In this document: positions 25,900 to 37,299 of the stretch, piece by piece
How positions within the stretch are numbered: the stretch's first letter is position 1
How the letters are laid out: every line of letters begins with the position of its first letter
Assembly: GCF_018991925.1 (NCBI RefSeq)
Contig: NW_024756914.1
Location: 3,269,848-3,333,847 of the forward strand
Source: Homarus americanus
Lineage: Eukaryota; Arthropoda; Malacostraca; Decapoda; Nephropidae
DNA length: 64,000 bases
Direction of reading: 5' to 3'
Made by a program: the position numbers and the translations under genes
The notes under the pieces: generated by a model
What the model saw: only the letters and a program-made list of their open reading frames with translations
The model's database searches: none
Told to the model about the DNA's origin: nothing

Positions 25900-26390
25900 G
25901 ACATGGGTCACATACAGGAGGCACCTCAAGGTACTTGAAAACTTTCACCATCGTCGTCTACGTTCCATCCTCCGAGTTCGCTGGGAAGACAAGAGAACAA
26001 ATGCCAGTATTCCTGCTGACACCAACTCTAGGAGCATCGAGGCTACCATTATCCATGAACAACTACGCTGTACTGGCCATGTTACCCGCATGGACGACAG
26101 TAGACTGCCAAATCAGCTACTTTACAGTCACCTAACGAATAGTAAACGTAACGCTGGCGGGCAACTGAAAAGGGATAAGGATAGTCTTAAGACAAACCAG
26201 AAAAGTGCCAAATCGACCCCCTCACCTGGGAGACGATTACTCCACACCGTAACTCTTGGAGGAGCAACACACGAGAAGGTGTCAATACTTTCGAGTTAGC
26301 CCGACTGCATACATAGGCAGAGAAGCGCCAACGCTTGCGTGTGTGTTGTCGTCGCAGAAACAAAGTAGTGATACAGAGTCGATATAGACA
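25900..26390 (+). mobile_element. Non-LTR retrotransposon fragment, C-terminal region of the RT ORF
   Basis: The plus-strand translation reads ETWVTYRRHLKVLE, then RRLRSILRVRWEDK, then RCTGHVTRMDDSRLP and QLLYSHL. Known: this order (ETW..YRRH, LRSIL.I.W.D, GHV.RMDDSR.P.QLLYGEL) is the conserved C-terminal part of many LINE ORF2 proteins. It begins at the palindrome edge, so the RT core is missing, and it decays after about 26300. No promoter or intact ORF remains. Confidence 0.78.
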
Positions 26391-26688
26391 GCCGGGGGAA
26401 GGGACGAGAGGAGGGGGGTTATTGAATGTTAATATTTTAGGAGGGCAGCACCTGGCTTCTTGTTTAGAGGTGTTGAGTCTGAATGAGTGGGTGAAGTTAG
26501 TGACCCATCTGTCTGTCTGTCTGCATGATATGTGTGTATGTGGGGGGGGGGGAGCTTAAAGGAGAGATAACACATTTCATTCTCTTTCTCTCTCTGTCAA
26601 TATCTATGTGTGTGTATTGTTAAACAGTGTAGTGAAAATGTCAGATTTACACACCCACTTATACAAATAACAAATTGACAATCAAAAC

Positions 26689-26692
<4 letters not shown>

Positions 26693-26746
<54 letters not shown>
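26693..26746. repeat. (CA)n microsatellite
   Basis: About 26 CA units. Confidence 0.92.
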
Positions 26747-26747
<1 letters not shown>

Positions 26748-26779
26748 CCAGCTGTCAGTTTGAACATCCATGGAGGTCA

Positions 26780-27330
26780 GGAGTCAATCGGCACCAGGAA
26801 TTGAGATGGATCTCTCAATCTTTCGGTGGTCGTGAACCTCATACATCTTTCCCTCTCTTGGTGGCTAGAGACGGACAGGCTTTTCCATCTCTCGGGTAAA
26901 TACGTTCCACTATCTCTCAGAGACAGGAATGAAACACGTCTGTCCATTTCTCAAGAGACAGGAAATATGCCCCTCCATCCCTCAGTAATAAGAGTGAGAT
27001 ACGTCTATCCATATTTCAGTGACTAGAATGATACATCTCTCTATATCTCTCAGGTGGGAAGAGTGAGAAAGATCACTCAATCTGTATAACTAGAGAGCAA
27101 GAGTGAAAATTATTGTCTCCGTCTCTCAGTGGCAGAAGTGAGATATATTTCTTAATCTATTTATCTACGTGACCATAGGAATGATACTAATTCTCCTATC
27201 TCTTGGAAGATGGCCTAAGACAGGTCTCCCTATCTCTCGGGTACAGTAATAGGAAACATTATATCTATCTCGTGGTTACAGTAACAGTATAGATCCCCCT
27301 ATCTCTCAGAGGCAGCTGTGAGACTCATCC
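26780..27330. repeat. Degenerate minisatellite of about 45 bp, about 12 copies
   Basis: Diverged copies share CCATCTCTCRGNGRCAGGA followed by RTGARAYACRTCT. It looks old and is not obvious by simple matching. Confidence 0.6.
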
Positions 27331-27418
27331 TAACGTCTCTGTATCTCCTGCCGTGACGTCATCTGCCGCGAGATACCAGCAGGAAACGAACGTAAAATGT
27401 TTCCAGGGGATGAGATGA

Positions 27419-27419
<1 letters not shown>

Positions 27420-27489
<70 letters not shown>

Positions 27490-28075
27490 GTCCACCATTC
27501 CTAAATCCCTTCCTTCTTCTTCTCTGCCTTTCGCCCTCTTCCCTCCACTCCCTCCCTCTGTTTGTCTTTCATCCTATTCCACAGTCCTTCGTCCCTTTCT
27601 TATTTCCTCCACTTCCTTACTCTCTCCCTCCCTATTTCTTTTCCTCTACCCCCTCCCATATCTCTTGACTCTCTCTCTTCATTCCCTCCGTCCCTTCTAA
27701 CTACCACCCTTCCTCTGTCTATTCTCTTTCTCCCTTACTCCTACTTTCTCTCCCTCTTTCCCTCCCTTCTTCTTTCCCTTTCTCCTCCCTCCCATTACTC
27801 TCTATTTCACTTCTCCCCTCCCTCATCAATCTCTCCCTCCCTCCCTCCCTCCTACTCCCTCCCTCTCTCCCTCTCTCCTCTACTCCCTCCCTCTACTCCC
27901 CCTCTCCTCTACTCCCCCCTCCCTCTACTCCCTCCTCTCTCCCCCCCCCTCCCTCTACTCCCCTCTCTCCCTCTACTCCCTCCCTCCCTCTACTCCCTCT
28001 ACTCCCTCTCTCCCTCTCTCCCTCTACTCCCTCCCTACATAGTCTCATCACCAAACACTTTCACTCGTTTCTTTG
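27420..28075. repeat. 650-bp polypyrimidine tract with (CT)n and (CTCC)n
   Basis: Perfect (CT)n at 27420-27486 is followed by nearly uninterrupted C/T sequence rich in CTCCCT units. The 174-codon open frame here is compositional. Confidence 0.88.
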
Positions 28076-28302
28076 ATGTAAAATGATTTTCCAATTTCAT
28101 ACTGGCTCTCCCTTCGGTCTGGGAGGGAAAAACGTGCTATACTCTCACTACTGCATTCACTCTCACCTTCCCCTCCCTCACTCTCTTCCTATCTCTCTCT
28201 CTCTCTCTCTCCCTCTCGTTCTCTTTCAATATTATCAATTTTTTTCAGCGTTCCAAACAGTTTTTTTGCTATATATTCTCTCTCTTTCTTTCTCTCGTAC
28301 GT

Positions 28303-28305
<3 letters not shown>

Positions 28306-28354
<49 letters not shown>
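28306..28354. repeat. (GA)n microsatellite
   Basis: About 24 GA units facing the pyrimidine-rich sequence on the left. Confidence 0.9.
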
Positions 28355-28357
<3 letters not shown>

Positions 28358-28840
28358 CACTAAACAGCTCAGTACTTGCAAGGATTCCCTCCACAGTGCA
28401 TCAAAAGGGCCGACAGTGTGAAAGTACGCATCGTTTTCCAGTGCCACCTCTCACACACTCTCACTCTAACTCTCTCACACACTCACTCCCTCTCACTCAC
28501 TAGCTCACATTCGCTCTTAATCCCTCTCTCTCTCACTCAGTCACCCCCTCTCACTCTCTCTCTCTAACTCGCTCTCAATCCCTTTCTATTTCTTGAGGTT
28601 TATTTTCACTTAACCTACATACTCTTAGTTCCCTCTCAATTACAAGGTCACACTCACGTCCCAAGGTACTTCCCCCTCTCACTCCCCTCTCACAAATATG
28701 GTCACGTTCGCTCTCTGTCTCCCATTCCTACCGCTTTCACCCTGCTTTCTTTTTCTCCCTTACTTTCATTCTTCCTCACGTACGGAAATTAGCAGAGAAA
28801 AGACATGAAAGAGATGAGAAGAGACTTATACAATTACACA

Positions 28841-28848
28841 CGCACGCA

Positions 28849-28899
<51 letters not shown>
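28841..28899. repeat. (CACG)n then (CA)n
   Basis: About seven CGCA units pass into CA repeats. Z-DNA-prone alternation runs through both parts. Confidence 0.88.
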
Positions 28900-29402
28900 G
28901 TCTACCATCTCCAAGTATTCCTACAACACTAACTACTACAATTACCTCTATAAATCCAGTTTGTTATACCACCAATAACTACTACCATCAACAACTATTA
29001 CTACCACCAACAACCTGCAATGATGTACAGTAAGCTTACGACACAACAAAAGACACTCTTAATCAATTATGTCTGCTAGTTTGAGCTTACGACACACCAC
29101 GGTTAAATATACAGCCTTTAATAGCGAGCGTTTAGTAATTTTCAAAGTCATTTATTACCGCGAAAGTCATGGCAAAGCTAAAATTAAGTTCAATGTACAG
29201 TTAGAATCACACTCCCGGCTCAGCTAAAGGAGAACTGACATGACGGATGGATGTATTTTAACAGTGCGGTTTTATAAGTTGGTATGGAATCTAGAGCTAA
29301 TTTCATAACCTATCACTGAGCAGCTAACACCGACAGAGGCAAAGTTAACAGCAAAAATTGGGGAAAGTTCATAGCAAAACCGCAAATCAACTAAATTTAC
29401 AC

Positions 29403-29493
29403 CTTCCTTCCTTCCTTCCTTCCTTCCTTCCCCATCACAGCTAAAGGACAACCAAAACCACAGCTACAATAAATAAATAAATAAATAAATAAA
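29403..29493. repeat. (CCTT)n and (AAAT)n microsatellites
   Basis: CCTT repeats at 29403-29430 and AAAT repeats at 29471-29493. Confidence 0.88.
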
Positions 29494-30970
29494 CCCAAAT
29501 AAAAATAAAACACCACATCTCAAGGACATTATTTAAATTAATGTCGAAAATAAACACAAACAAGTAATAATATAAAACCCAAAAGGACTCAAACTTCCCC
29601 CCAACCTCTTATGTTTGCGTTACAGTATTTGATCAAACAACTGACCACTAAACAAAATGGAGTGAAGCCCACGGGAAGGTGTTGAGTGAGACAGTTATGT
29701 GGATTCGTCAGTTCATGTCTACTGCAATTTCCTTTTGAGGTTGAGAGAGAGAGGGGGAGGGGGGAGGAGGGGGAGGAGGGGAAGACGAGAGGGAGAGGAA
29801 GGGAGAGAGTAGAGCGATGAAAACAGAGAGAGAGAGAGAGGGGGGAGGAGAAACAGGGAGAGAGAGGAAGAGATGTAGAGGAAAGGAGAGAATGATGGTG
29901 AAATAGAAAAACAGAAGAAAACAGATGATAAAGGAGATTAAATCTCTCGATCTCACCTTACTTTTAACTCTCTCTCTCTCTCTCTCCAACGAAACAAAAA
30001 TGACTACACACAAACGGGTTAAAAATGACGTAAAGAGTTCGTGTAGTAAGCCCCCCCCCCTCTCTCTCTCTCTCTCTCTGAGAGACACCAAGAGATATAA
30101 CGGTACAGGTGTGAGACATGTAAGAGATAGGTGTGAGAAACTGAGATTCCCAAGGAAGTGAGATACACCTGAGTGATACCTCTGTGAAAAGAAAATGATA
30201 CAGGTGAGAGACAGGTGAGAGAACGGTAAGAGACAGGTGAGAGACAGTCAGAGAGAGATAGCAGAGGTAGCAGCTAGCAGGGGGTTGCCCGGTACAGGTA
30301 GCGTGTCCATAAACAGTAGCGCGGGGCACCAGCGACTACGCTACGTTGCGGCCGCCTGCCTGCCACGCCCCTGCCTCTACCATCTGCCGCTACACCCACA
30401 CGCCTCCTCCTACTCTTCCTCTCATCACGCCATCCTCCCACGCCCGCCACCACACACACCCGTCACCTAACCCTCGACTCCCTCTCACTCACTTCAAAAA
30501 TAACAAGAGAAAACTGGAACACATTTAGAATTTAGATTTAGAGGGAGGGAGAACTGGTCGGGCATAATAGGCTAGCAGGCATCGCCAGCCGTGTATTGAT
30601 CTTAGGGGCAAGTTGCCGGGTGTCGCTGGTGGCTACAACTGCGGCAGACGTGGGGGCTGTCTTATGCCCACCACACACCACATGATGCTCCTACTCCTAC
30701 AATTAAGCCCAAATTTACTTTTTATATATAAAATAGACTTATCATAACATAGATTAAAAAAAGGTGAAGTTGTTATTGACTGTGAAGTACTGTGTGTGTG
30801 TGGTCCAGGTGTTGGGGGAATATTTACCTCTGGATTTTCTTACGAGGGAAACACTCACACTAATGAAGTCGTGTTTACTAAGGAAATATTGACCTGGAAG
30901 GCAAAATGGTTGACAAGGTGTGACCGGTGTGGTGGTCAGTATGGGGTAGCGAGCGCACCGCATGGCCGGG

Positions 30971-31284
30971 AGCCAATCACCCATCATGCACACTCGCGCT
31001 CCACTCCACTTCGTTTTTTATCATAATTTAACAAAATGAGATACTTCCCTCAACCACAGCAGGGCCGGGCAGCAGTGGCCGCTGCACAACGCTATATATA
31101 CAGCATCTCCACCGACGCTACGTCAGTGTATCGTAGGTTAATGGTTAATGGAGAGAGGGGATGTGTGTGTGTGTGTGTAAATCACTCGTGTACAGGGCCA
31201 CTTCAACCCACACCTTTACTTGCACCTACGTCTTCGATTCACCGCGAACACAGGAGGGGACTGTGGGCGTGCACACACGTCAAG
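30971..31284 (+). promoter_or_regulatory. Candidate TATA/Inr promoter and first exon on the plus strand
   Basis: A TATA box (TATATATA, 31093-31100) lies about 30 bp upstream of TCAGT (31123-31127), the arthropod initiator with A as +1. CCAATCAC lies 150 bp upstream. About 160 bp after the initiator is a consensus donor, AAG/GTAAGA, at 31282-31290, with an ATG at 31141 whose frame stays open to it. The product is unrecognised. The transcript would run antisense through TMEM132 exon 1. Motifs are seen; promoter activity is inference. Confidence 0.4.
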
Positions 31285-31342
31285 GTAAGAGGGGAAGGGG
31301 ACTGAGGGGGTAGTAGTAGGCGTAGACACCACCCACACTCAC

Positions 31343-31421
31343 CTGACACCAGCAGTAGCAGCGCCCACATCACGCCCATCTCTTGCGATTTCATATTTTG
31401 GACTGTCACTTGAAGCCCCAT
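31343..31421 (-). CDS. TMEM132: TMEM132-family gene, first coding exon (signal peptide)
   Basis: Seen: a minus-strand frame with in-frame ATGs at 31421, 31394, 31379 and 31370 ends in a hydrophobic run, MWALLLLVS, directly before a donor CAG/GTGAGT (31337-31345). The exon ends one base into a codon. The exon at 268-1127 begins with two bases, so the junction makes Ala and the sequence AASA/VDLHFQ, which contains an A-x-A signal peptidase site. Known: TMEM132 proteins begin with a cleaved signal peptide. Inferred: this is the secretory leader of the same gene, separated by about 30.2 kb. Which ATG is used is undecided; the one at 31379 has G at -3 and G at +4. Upstream on this strand lie a TATAAA at 31512-31517, a cluster of ACAGTG motifs and CpG-rich DNA. 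The phase match and cleavage site argue for it, but no transcript was available. Confidence 0.72.
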
Positions 31422-31900
31422 GCGATAGGGACCATTTTTCAATAAACTGTCACTGCACCAATACTCCTCCCCTACACTGTACCATTGGTTCCACTACACT
31501 GTAACCCAAGGTTTATAAGGATAGTAGTGAGGGGTTGTCTACACCGATGGCCACTGTACCAGGGATGTTGTTTCACTGTACACTGTAATATATGGTCACT
31601 GTAAACACCGAGTTGGTCACTAAACAACACACGCTCATCGCACTCCACTCTGTCCCCTCTTACTCCATGACGGGTGAGAGGTAAGAGGTCAGGAGGTGTG
31701 TGGAGGGAGAGGCGCGGTCTCCACACCGGGGAGAGGCCACAGAGGGCGTGGAGGACGCGCGTGAGGAGCAAGGCGTGGAGGCGTGTGGGTGTTCCGTGCG
31801 TCAGGGCGCGCTGGTTCCCCCATACTGTCGCTCACTCGCTCGAGCTCTCCCCCACGCCCCCCGCGCACGCGCGCACCTCTCCTCCTCCACACTGCGCCCT
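31422..31900 (-). promoter_or_regulatory. Putative 5' region of the TMEM132-family gene
   Basis: Upstream of the signal-peptide exon on the minus strand there are about six ACAGTG motifs between 31443 and 31600, a TATAAA at 31512-31517, and a CpG-rich segment at 31640-31870 containing GCGCACGCGCG. Position and composition suggest a promoter. The start site is not resolved. Confidence 0.4.
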
Positions 31901-32450
31901 CTCCACCTGTCCTCCTCCTCCTCCTCCACCACCAATGCGCCTATCCCACCTGCCTCCCTCCTCTTTTTCCTCCACCACTGCGCCCTCCCTACCTCTCGCC
32001 CTTCTCTAATACTGCGCCCTCTCCAATCACTTTCGTCCTCCTCATCTTACGCTTCCACCATAGCGCTCCCTGTCTATCCCCCTCCTTCAACAATTGCGCC
32101 CTATCCACCTACTCTCCTCCTCCTCCTCCTCCATAGCACTCCCCCACCTCTCTTCGAACTCCAACTTCTCATCCACTGACCACTCTCCAAGTAACCACCT
32201 TCTCCTCCAATGTGCGATCCACTCCAACCTCCCTCTTCAACCACTGCGCCCTCGTCATACCCCCGCCAACTCCCTCTTCATCCTGCGAATATCAAACTTA
32301 CAATCCCAACGTTCACCAAAATTATATATATCACTGCGCACGTCGAAATTACCACAACTTTCTCGCGCCAAATTTACAAATATTGCGTCACCAAAATTTA
32401 CTACATTTAGTGCGCCCGCCAAAATTATTCACAGCGCGCTAGCTGGTGAT
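31885..32450. repeat. Degenerate minisatellite of 40-55 bp anchored on TGCGC
   Basis: About twelve spaced copies of CACTGCGCCC or a close variant, separated by C/T-rich sequence. The open frames of 111-182 codons through it are not gene-like. Confidence 0.6.
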
Positions 32451-32965
32451 GACGTGAGCCAGACACACGAGTACATAAAACACCTTGGAATTGAATCATA
32501 CATTCCACAGCTTGAGTACAGATTAACACATGATCAGAGAGAATCCTTATATGTGTACGTCCCCTTGTCCACCCGAACGTTAAAAACAAAACAAAAACAA
32601 AACACTATAAAACACAGTATCTCACGGTTCGAGCTAGTTTAAAAACCCTTCTCGAGCCAGTTTCGACTCATCTAAACCATATAAACATTGAAACTCCAGT
32701 AAGAACCCTAAACCTGAGCTGAAATGATGTAACATCGTTCATATGGTTTCCTGCGAAGGGGGTGAGGGGAAGGAGAGAGATAAGGAGATAAAGAAGAAGG
32801 AGGGAGAAAGAAGAAGTAAAGGATTGGGATAGGAGGGAGAGACGGAAGTAGAGGGTAGGGGAGATGGGGAAAGAGTGGAGAAAAGAGATGAGAGGGAAAA
32901 AGGGGTTCGGGGGAGAGGAGAAAGGGAGAGAAAGAGAAGCAAGGTGAGAGAAGGGAGGGTTGGTG

Positions 32966-32967
32966 GA

Positions 32968-33033
<66 letters not shown>
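32966..33033. repeat. (TAG)n microsatellite at the 5' edge of the retroelement
   Basis: About 22 TAG triplets, ending at AAAATAACAGG where retroelement coding sequence starts. Confidence 0.93.
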
Positions 33034-35395
33034 AAAATAACAGGAGGGATGGTGTGGAAAAAGGCACTGAAGACTCAGGGAGGTGCCGGTCCTTCAGGTC
33101 TGGATGCAAACGGTTGGAGAGTCATCCTCAGCACTAACAAATTTGGCCCCGCAGCAAGTGATCTCTGCACGGCCATTGCCGTCCTTGCAAGAAAGCTGGC
33201 ATCCTCATGCTGCCATCACCTTCATGCTCTGACGGCCTGCCGCCTCATTCCCCTGGATAAGAATCCAGGATGTAGGCCAATAGGAATAGGGGAAGTGCTG
33301 AGGCGGATCATCGGAAAATGCATAATGGAGGTGGTAAAGGACGATGTCAGGGCAGCAGCAGGGAACCTGCAAGTTTGTGCTGGCCAACAAGCTGGAGGGG
33401 AAGCGGCCATTCACGCCAGGAGAACGATATTTGAGCAACGTGATTGTGAGGCCGTTCTCCTGGTCGACGCTTCAAACGCATTCAACATACTTAACCGCAA
33501 GGCCGCACTGCACAACATCAAGATCAGGTGTCCAAGCTTTGCAATGTACGTTGAAAACTCCTATAGGAATCCATCAGACCTCTATATAGTAAACAACAAG
33601 GCCCTAAGAGGTGATACCATCTTACAGTCAACCGAGGGAACAACACAGGGGGACCCCGTTGCAATGGCAATGTATGCAATAGGTCTATCAGTGCTCCAAC
33701 AAGAAATAAAATTTGAAACAACTGGGGTCAAACAAGTGGCGTATGCTGATGACCTTACAGGAGCAGGAAAAGTGGAGGACATCAAAAAGTGGTGGGACTT
33801 GGTAACGTCGCGAGGTCCACAAATAGGGTACCACCCAAACGCCAGCAAGTCCTTCCTCATCGTGAAGCAAGAACATTATGAACGGGCAAAGGAGGTTTTT
33901 GGCGGAAGTGAGGTCAAAATAACTAAGGACGGCTAAAGACATCTAGGGGCAGTAATTGGCACTGCGGACTTCAAGACCGAGTACGTAGCGGGAAAGGTGA
34001 ATGAGTGGGTTAGTGAAATCCAAGCTCTGTCTGAGATTGCTAACACAGAGCCACACGCGGCTTTCGCTGCATTCACCCATGGAGTCAAGCATCGTTGGAA
34101 CTACCTGATGCGTACTATCCCTGATATCGGACCCCTCCTCCACCCTCTGGAAGAAGCTATCAGTGTCAAGTTCATTCCCAAATTAGTGAAACACACTCAC
34201 TTAACCCCAGCAGAAAGAGCACTTCTTGCACTTCCATCAAGACTGGGAGGGATGGAACTAACCAATCCAGAGGAGATTGCAGCCACCGAACATCAAAATT
34301 CACTTAAGCTCACGGCAGCCCTCACGGACCACATTATAGCCCAGAACGCAACAGGGGAGGTCGTGACCAGTGAAGTAAACGAGATTCATAGGTCCATTAC
34401 AACAGATCGACAGCACTGCCAAAATGATAAGTTGCAGCAACTGTTGCTGCAGGTTCCAGAAAATTTGAAAAAAAAGTAGCTATAGCGCAGGAGGTGGGCG
34501 TCTCAAACTGGTTAACTACGTTACCGATAAGGGCAAATGGTTTCAGTCTAAACAAACAAGAATTTACAGATGCCATTGCTCTAAGGTACGGTCGGCCAGT
34601 AGAAGGTTTGCCCTCCCAATGCATGTGTGGCTCTTCCTATGACGGCGATCACGGCATGGTGTGCAAGAAAGGGGGCTTCATATGCATGAGGCATGACGAA
34701 GTAAGGGGCCTTACAGCAAATATGTTGAAGGAAATCTGCCGGGATGTCATGGTAGAACCGACCCTCCTTCCATTGGTTGGTGAGATCTTCCAACATAGGA
34801 ATTCAAACACATCTAACGAAAAGCCCGTGTTGACGTCAGTGCTCGAGGATTCTGGACGCGGGGACAGCGAGCTTTCTTCGACATCAGGATTTTTTATCCC
34901 ATGGCCGCATGTCACCGTAACCTAGCTCTCGATGCTGCACATAGGAGGAACGAGAACGACAAGATAAGGGCATATGGGGAGAGAATCCAAAACGTTGATC
35001 AAGGCAGCTTCACTCCTCGAGTGTTCACAACCTCTGGTGGGATGGGACCAAGTGCAAGATGTTTCTACGCCAGACTCGCGGAGGTGATCTCCGAACAGAA
35101 GCAGCAGCCCAGAAGTTTCGTTACAGCCTGGATGAGATGTCGACTGTCTTTCTCTCTCCTTCGGTCGGCTTTGCTCTGCCTCAGGGGAACGAGAGTTTCT
35201 GCCCCAATTCCGACAACTGCTGCAGATATCGACTATGAGGCTACAGTCACTGAATGCCGCATAGATCTGCTGCTCAACTAATTTAACACAGGTAGGATAG
35301 CTACATATGTATTAGGATATTTAATATTAAGGTAATTAAATGGTGGCGAAGGTGTGGCTATTGGGGGAGGCTGGAGGCCACTTAAAAAAAAAAGT
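33034..35395 (+). mobile_element. Decayed, 5'-truncated non-LTR retroelement inside a (TAG)n repeat
   Basis: Coding sequence begins within a few bases of a (TAG)n tract and is missing its N-terminal part. After the stop at 35279-35281 come about 100 bp of 3'UTR, a run of A (about 35384-35393) and another (AGT)n tract. Known: REL-endonuclease non-LTR elements of the R2/R4 type are often site-specific, and the R4-clade element Dong sits in TAA repeats. Inferred: the copy integrated into, or carries, a TAG repeat. Clade assignment was not possible from sequence alone. Confidence 0.8.
33049..35281 (+). pseudogene. Reverse transcriptase with C-terminal Cys/His and nuclease-like domain, broken
   Basis: Seen: near the start is GGAGPSGLDANGWR, then RT motifs in order: PGCRPIGIGEVLRRI, LLVDASNAFN (motif A), EGTTQGDPVAMAMYA (B), YADD (C), and IGYHPNASKSFL (D). 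A long thumb-like region contains LPSRLGGMEL. Then come C-x-C, H-x3-C and RHDEVRGL, followed by a segment with two conserved acidic positions (ARVDV, FFDIRIFYP). Known: a Cys/His knuckle plus PD-(D/E)XK-like fold is the restriction-like endonuclease layout of R2/NeSL/R4-type non-LTR elements. Breaks: TAA at 33934-33936, a one-base shift in the A8 run at 34468-34475, and another shift near 34820. The catalytic YADD and motif A Asp are intact. The reading frame ends at 35281. Some ORF is missing at the 5' end. It is a dead copy. Confidence 0.82.
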
Positions 35396-35431
35396 AGTAG
35401 TAGTAGTAGTAGCAGTAGCAGTAGTAGTAGT
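35392..35431. repeat. (AGT)n microsatellite at the 3' edge of the retroelement
   Basis: AGT triplets with two AGC variants directly after the A-rich tail, in the same orientation as the 5' tract. Confidence 0.9.
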
Positions 35432-36598
35432 ATTCCCATTATTATTATCATCATAATTTAAATTAGCAATACATAATAGCTGTTACACTCAACATTAAAC
35501 AGGACATTCCTCGTCGACAAGATCTTTAGACTGAGGACTGGTGCACCCGCTGGTAAAGACAAGTCTATTAACCATCAATGGAAGTCTCCAGGAGAGTTGG
35601 AACAAGAACTGAACCTTGAGGCACTCTGTGTGTGTGTGTGTGTGTCGAAATCATCCAAAACAGCATGAGTATGGAGAATTCGAAGAGAGAGAGAGAGAGA
35701 GAGAGATAAAAGAGAACATCCAGGAACTTAACACACTCAAAGACATTGAAAGATGGGAAGCCTGGCCAAGGACACACACACACACACTCTTTACCACAAT
35801 TCAAAGCAAAACCTTCATAAACAACAACGATAACAAGAAAGGAAGATTTACCAAACTTGTCACGAGTCCCTGCTAAGATTTACGAGCTGAGGGGAGCGAG
35901 CGACCGAGACTATGGGGGAATGACTGCAACGGAAATCATAGTGGGAGTCAGAGAGGAGGAAGAGGAAAAGAAAGAGAAGGAAGAGAAGGAAGAGGAAAAG
36001 AAAGAGAAGGAAGAGGAGGAAGAGGAAAAGAAAGAGGAGGAAGAGGAGGAAGAGGAAAAGGAAGAGAAGGAGGGGGAGCTGGTGTTAAGTTTCCAAGGTC
36101 TTAGTTTATGACAGATTCCGTGACATTATATTTTTAAGAGATGTCTTGGGGAGGGGGGGGGGAGGATGACACTAGGTACAGACAGGTAAACAATTAATGT
36201 TATAAATCTGACGAAAACACAAGGGTAAATGAGTGACTTTATGTGTTTCTCTGTCTGTCTGTCAGGTTAGATTAGGTTAGGTTACCTGTTTTCCATTTAT
36301 TTTACCTCCTTTCTCTTGCTATCCTCATCTTCATCAAATTCCCTTTATTCTATCTTCATTCTCCCTCAATCCTCAACTTTATCAACGTCCTCTTATTCTA
36401 TTTCCTGTTCGCTCGTTCCTTCACACAATCAACATCTTTATCCCTCAGTATCTCACCTCTCCAATACGTGTTCAAGACTCAGGATAATTTTACCAGAACC
36501 CACAATCTCCCTGTTATACCGTTACCACATACCCACCTAAATTACTACACTCTCCCCTCCACGGCTGTAATCTTACATTCTTACCTTTCGTAGCTTAC

Positions 36599-36632
<34 letters not shown>

Positions 36633-36671
36633 TATACACGCACCACATCTTGTCTCATCCATCCTTCTTCC

Positions 36672-36745
36672 TCAGAGATTCGAACTCGTGAACTTTCGAA
36701 CCAACAAATTTCCCAAGCACTGACTCCCTTATCCCCGAGTAAACT
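36672..36745 (-). repeat. tRNA-like sequence, probable SINE head
   Basis: The minus strand has GATAAGGGAGTCAGTGCTTG followed by a B box, AGTTCGAATCTC. Stem pairing is poor, so SINE origin is preferred. Confidence 0.35.
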
Positions 36746-37299
36746 CCCCCCAACCCTTGTTGTTGTGTCAGAATACAAAGCACAAACTCCCACTCTTCCA
36801 ACCTTCCTTATCTCTCTAATTTCGTCATTCTCTCCTTCCCACATTTTCTTCCTCTCTCACTCGATCTTTTCCCCTCCTACTCTACCTCATCCCCTCTTTC
36901 CCGCATTCCCTCCATCCCCTCTCTCCTCCACCCTCTCTCTCCCTTACCCTTTCTCTCATTCCTTGTCTAACCTCACTGCTCATATGAGAAGGACGCCTAC
37001 ACACTTAATTATTGATACAACCACCACTAAAGACCTTAATTTATTTTTGAAGTTTGTATAAGAGTGACTTTAACTAATGGAATTACCAATTTATGAGAGA
37101 GTTCCTCTTAAGGACGAGTGTGGCTTCCGTCGAGGGTCTTGCCAATTACACGAAAATTGTGTGAAACTTAATTGGGTTCATTTGGGGTTCTCTCTGTCAG
37201 GCGTCGACCCGGAAGAGGCACGCAGGAACAAATGCCTTTCTTCCACCATGTGTTCGTACGTCCGTGAATCCGTCTGTGTGTACTTGAGTTTATACGAGG

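Noticed and set aside
27562..28086. 174-codon open frame
   Set aside because: Lies entirely in a CT-rich repeat.
32094..32642. 182-codon open frame upstream of the retroelement
   Set aside because: Follows the TGCGC degenerate repeat and unrelated AT-rich DNA; no recognisable domain.
35857..36111. Glu/Lys-rich open frame
   Set aside because: Produced by a GAGGAAGAGGAAAAG repeat, not a protein family.
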